Below the pieces are notes generated by a model that saw only the letters and a list, made by a program, of their open reading frames with translations, searched no databases and was not told the DNA's origin. Below are positions 5,194-6,570 of a DNA stretch of 6,570 nucleotides, piece after piece. The DNA is from Candidatus Sumerlaeota bacterium (lineage in GTDB: Bacteria > UBP6 > UBA1177), in contig SLGQ01000117.1 of NCBI GenBank assembly GCA_007136595.1, positions 1 to 6,570 on the forward strand. The letters are read 5' to 3'. Each line of letters begins with the position of its first letter. The stretch's first letter is position 1. The position numbers and the translations under genes were made by a program.

Positions 5194-5778
5194 TCACTTT
5201 CCTTTTACTCTCAGTTTTGAAAAAGGTGATTTAAAAAGGGTGTTTTCATGGTGAGGAAAAATTCCCTGTCTGGAAGTTTTAACATCTTCTATAGTGTAAA
5301 AAGCATCGGGGTTATGTTTTGAAAGTGCTTCATATACAATTTTCAGATCAGATCTTTTAAGAACCGAGAAAAGTATTTTAACTTTTTTACTGTTTCCTTC
5401 GCCGTCAGCAACAGTATAACCGATATTGTTCTTTTCAAGTGAATCAATAAAGTCATCAGGTTTTTTCTTGAATATTATTCGGAGCATAACAAGACCTAGA
5501 GAAAGTTTTTCATCGATCATCATACCGATGTAATTTCCTGCCGCAAAGCCTGCTCCATAAGCAAAGATGTTAAGAGAATTGTCAAGGTATTTCATAACTT
5601 GCGTTATTGCCAAAAGCCATATTATAACTTCAAAAAAGCCTAGAACCGGAGCTATCTTTTTGTACCCTTTAGAAAGGAATATAACTCTCAATGTACCGAT
5701 GGACACATCAAGTATCCTGGCAAAAAATATCATTAACGGAATAATTACCAGCGAATATAAAGTTGCAGATTCAAACAT
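5194..5778 (-). CDS. UPF0316/DUF2179 membrane protein
   Basis: The 194-residue product, from ATG 5778, matches the UPF0316 pattern (B. subtilis YebE type) in length and layout. Three membrane segments lie at about residues 5-21, 42-63 and 68-88. They include the family-like motifs RILDVSIGTLRVIFLSKG (21-38), GFFEVIIWLLAITQV (47-61) and AYGAGFAAGNYIGMMIDEK (73-91). The remainder, about 98-170, is a soluble cytoplasmic DUF2179-type domain also seen at the end of YitT-type membrane proteins. The Lys/Arg-rich tail (SKLRVKGK) is consistent with a cytoplasmic C-terminus. The biochemical role of the family is not established. A longer frame from 5811 is rejected because AAGGAGG (5784-5790) lies inside it, 5 nt before ATG 5778. 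The gene is alone on its strand here and has no obvious functional link to its neighbours. Confidence 0.9.
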   Translation of the reverse strand: MFESATLYSLVIIPLMIFFARILDVSIGTLRVIFLSKGYKKIAPVLGFFEVIIWLLAITQVMKYLDNSLNIFAYGAGFAAGNYIGMMIDEKLSLGLVMLRIIFKKKPDDFIDSLEKNNIGYTVADGEGNSKKVKILFSVLKRSDLKIVYEALSKHNPDAFYTIEDVKTSRQGIFPHHENTLFKSPFSKLRVKGK

Positions 5779-5783
5779 TGAAA

Positions 5784-5790
5784 CCTCCTT
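5784..5790 (-). promoter_or_regulatory. Ribosome binding site deciding the start of the UPF0316 gene
   Basis: The minus strand reads AAGGAGG, 5 nt before ATG 5778. It lies downstream of the alternative start at 5811 and so selects the shorter protein, which begins at the usual position before the first membrane segment. Confidence 0.8.
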
Positions 5791-5819
5791 TAAAATCAAG
5801 AGAACAGTCATCTAAAGGA

Positions 5820-5847
5820 ACATTAATCACTCAAAATGCTTTGTCAA
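5820..5847 (-). promoter_or_regulatory. Possible promoter of the UPF0316 gene
   Basis: A perfect minus-strand TTGACA (5847-5842) is followed at 16 bp by a poor -10, TAATGT (5825-5820), about 42 nt before ATG 5778. The strong -35 and weak -10 suggest either a regulated promoter or a chance match. Confidence 0.35.
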
Positions 5848-5854
5848 TGCTTTG
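5835..5854. repeat. Direct repeat AATGCTTTG, 11 bp apart, over the UPF0316 -35 box
   Basis: AATGCTTTG occurs at 5835-5843 and 5846-5854, an offset of 11 bp or about one helical turn, so both copies face the same side of the DNA. The pair spans the minus-strand TTGACA, a position where a bound protein could control the promoter. Function is inferred only from position. Confidence 0.45.
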
Positions 5855-5936
5855 GTGCATGTTTTAGATATCCCTGCTCAAGCATCTATTGTGACGGTGT
5901 TGTGAGGAAAAATTTCTTTTAAAAACATTTCTCACT

Positions 5937-5945
5937 TGATATAAT
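5937..5945 (+). promoter_or_regulatory. Extended -10 promoter of the right-edge lipoprotein gene
   Basis: TGATATAAT contains a perfect -10 (5940-5945) preceded by the TGn extension, which can substitute for a good -35; none is present 16-18 bp upstream. Transcription would start near 5952, leaving a leader of about 29 nt. Confidence 0.62.
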
Positions 5946-5980
5946 ACCCCAGCTTTAAAATCTGAAGTGTGGAGAATCAG

Positions 5981-6570
5981 ATGTTAAGAAAAAGGTTGAT
6001 TTTGTTAGTGTTTGTTTTTATTTCGTTTTTTGCTCTTGTTTCCTGCGATGCCTTTTCGCAGAAACAGGGAACTTTTTCAGTGAAGTTTTCATGGGAAAAG
6101 GATGGTGAAGGAAAAGAGATAAAGCCAGATATTGCAAGCGGAGATTTTTTTGTAACAGTCAGAATCTATGAGTGGGCGGAAGGGATTGCTTTCCCCGGTG
6201 ATATTGCTGCTCATGGTCGCCAGATAGTTCAAAGTGATCCTACTCAGATGAAAGTGACAGGTACAAGCATAAACTTCGGAGATCTTAATTACGGTGACAG
6301 AAGATTTGTCGTTGCAGAAATAAGGAGAGGAGCTGACCTCACAAGCGGTATTTTATATACCGGTATGTCACAACTTTTTGATTTCAAGGTTGGGAAACAC
6401 ACGGAAGTAAATGTTGAAATGAGTCTTGCGCCCACTCCCGGAGTTGATAAAGAAGGTACGAGGATAGATGCAGAACTGAGGATAGTAAATGATGATGGAA
6501 GTTTGAAAGGTTATCTCAACAAAGATGATCTGAGTGTAAAGCTTCGACTTATCAATGCAGTGAGTTTCAC
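5981..6570 (+). CDS. Lipoprotein of unknown function, C-terminus beyond the window
   Basis: ATG 5981 is preceded by GGAG (5971-5974) at a 6-nt spacing, and 196 codons are open to the right edge. The start MLRKRLILLVF followed by FFALVSC is a lipoprotein signal peptide with Cys22 as the lipid site. The residue after the Cys is Asp, which in enterobacteria retains lipoproteins in the inner membrane; whether that rule holds in this lineage is unknown. The mature part shows alternating hydrophobic segments typical of beta-sandwich domains, such as GTFSVKFSW, FFVTVRIYEW, RRFVVAEIRRG and TEVNVEMSLAP. A Pro-rich joint (about residues 150-154) then leads to what looks like a second, similar domain (RIDAELRIVNDDGS). 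No Cys other than Cys22 is visible, unlike the other lipoproteins here, and there is no acidic linker. The family is not recognised. Confidence 0.85.
   Translation, partial: MLRKRLILLVFVFISFFALVSCDAFSQKQGTFSVKFSWEKDGEGKEIKPDIASGDFFVTVRIYEWAEGIAFPGDIAAHGRQIVQSDPTQMKVTGTSINFGDLNYGDRRFVVAEIRRGADLTSGILYTGMSQLFDFKVGKHTEVNVEMSLAPTPGVDKEGTRIDAELRIVNDDGSLKGYLNKDDLSVKLRLINAVSF

Overview
This AT-rich window is dominated by secreted and lipid-anchored proteins. Four of the six genes encode lipoproteins with a clear lipobox, a fifth encodes a His-rich secreted protein, and the sixth a small membrane protein. The lipoproteins carry Asp/Glu-rich linkers, Cys-rich EGF-like modules and RCC1 beta-propeller repeats. 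That mix suggests a Gram-negative, probably uncultivated lineage with an elaborate cell surface, of the kind common in the former Deltaproteobacteria/Myxococcota. This is inference from protein style only; there is no rRNA or other marker here to fix the taxon.

Layout. Positions 1-851, minus strand: a probable two-gene unit of a short His-rich secreted protein (851-432) followed by a His/Cys-rich lipoprotein (373 to beyond the left edge). Both look suited to binding metal ions outside the cytoplasm. Positions 852-1168: a divergent intergenic region with two copies of an 18-bp repeat containing the palindrome AAGTGCACTT, 33 bp apart, and a good plus-strand promoter (TTGACA-16-TATGAT). Positions 1169-2392, plus: a lipoprotein glycoside hydrolase of clan GH-A with both catalytic glutamates. 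Positions 2388-2618: a possible gene remnant and a second promoter (TTTACA-16-TACAAT). Positions 2619-5039, plus: an 806-residue lipoprotein made of 14 RCC1 repeats, each with a Cys pair. Positions 5040-5193: the gap between converging genes, holding another copy of the AAGTGCACTT element. Positions 5194-5778, minus: a UPF0316/DUF2179 membrane protein. Positions 5981-6570, plus: the N-terminal part of another lipoprotein.

Each gene or pair seems to have its own promoter, so the window is a set of short, mostly independent units, not one operon. For four of the five complete or left-extendable reading frames, the longest possible start is not the best one; signal peptides, ribosome binding sites and promoters agree on shorter starts. 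No tRNA, rRNA, CRISPR array, transposase or defence system was seen. The points most worth a second look are the dispersed palindromic repeat, the 14-blade disulfide-rich propeller protein, the His-rich pair and the coding-like remnant after the hydrolase gene.
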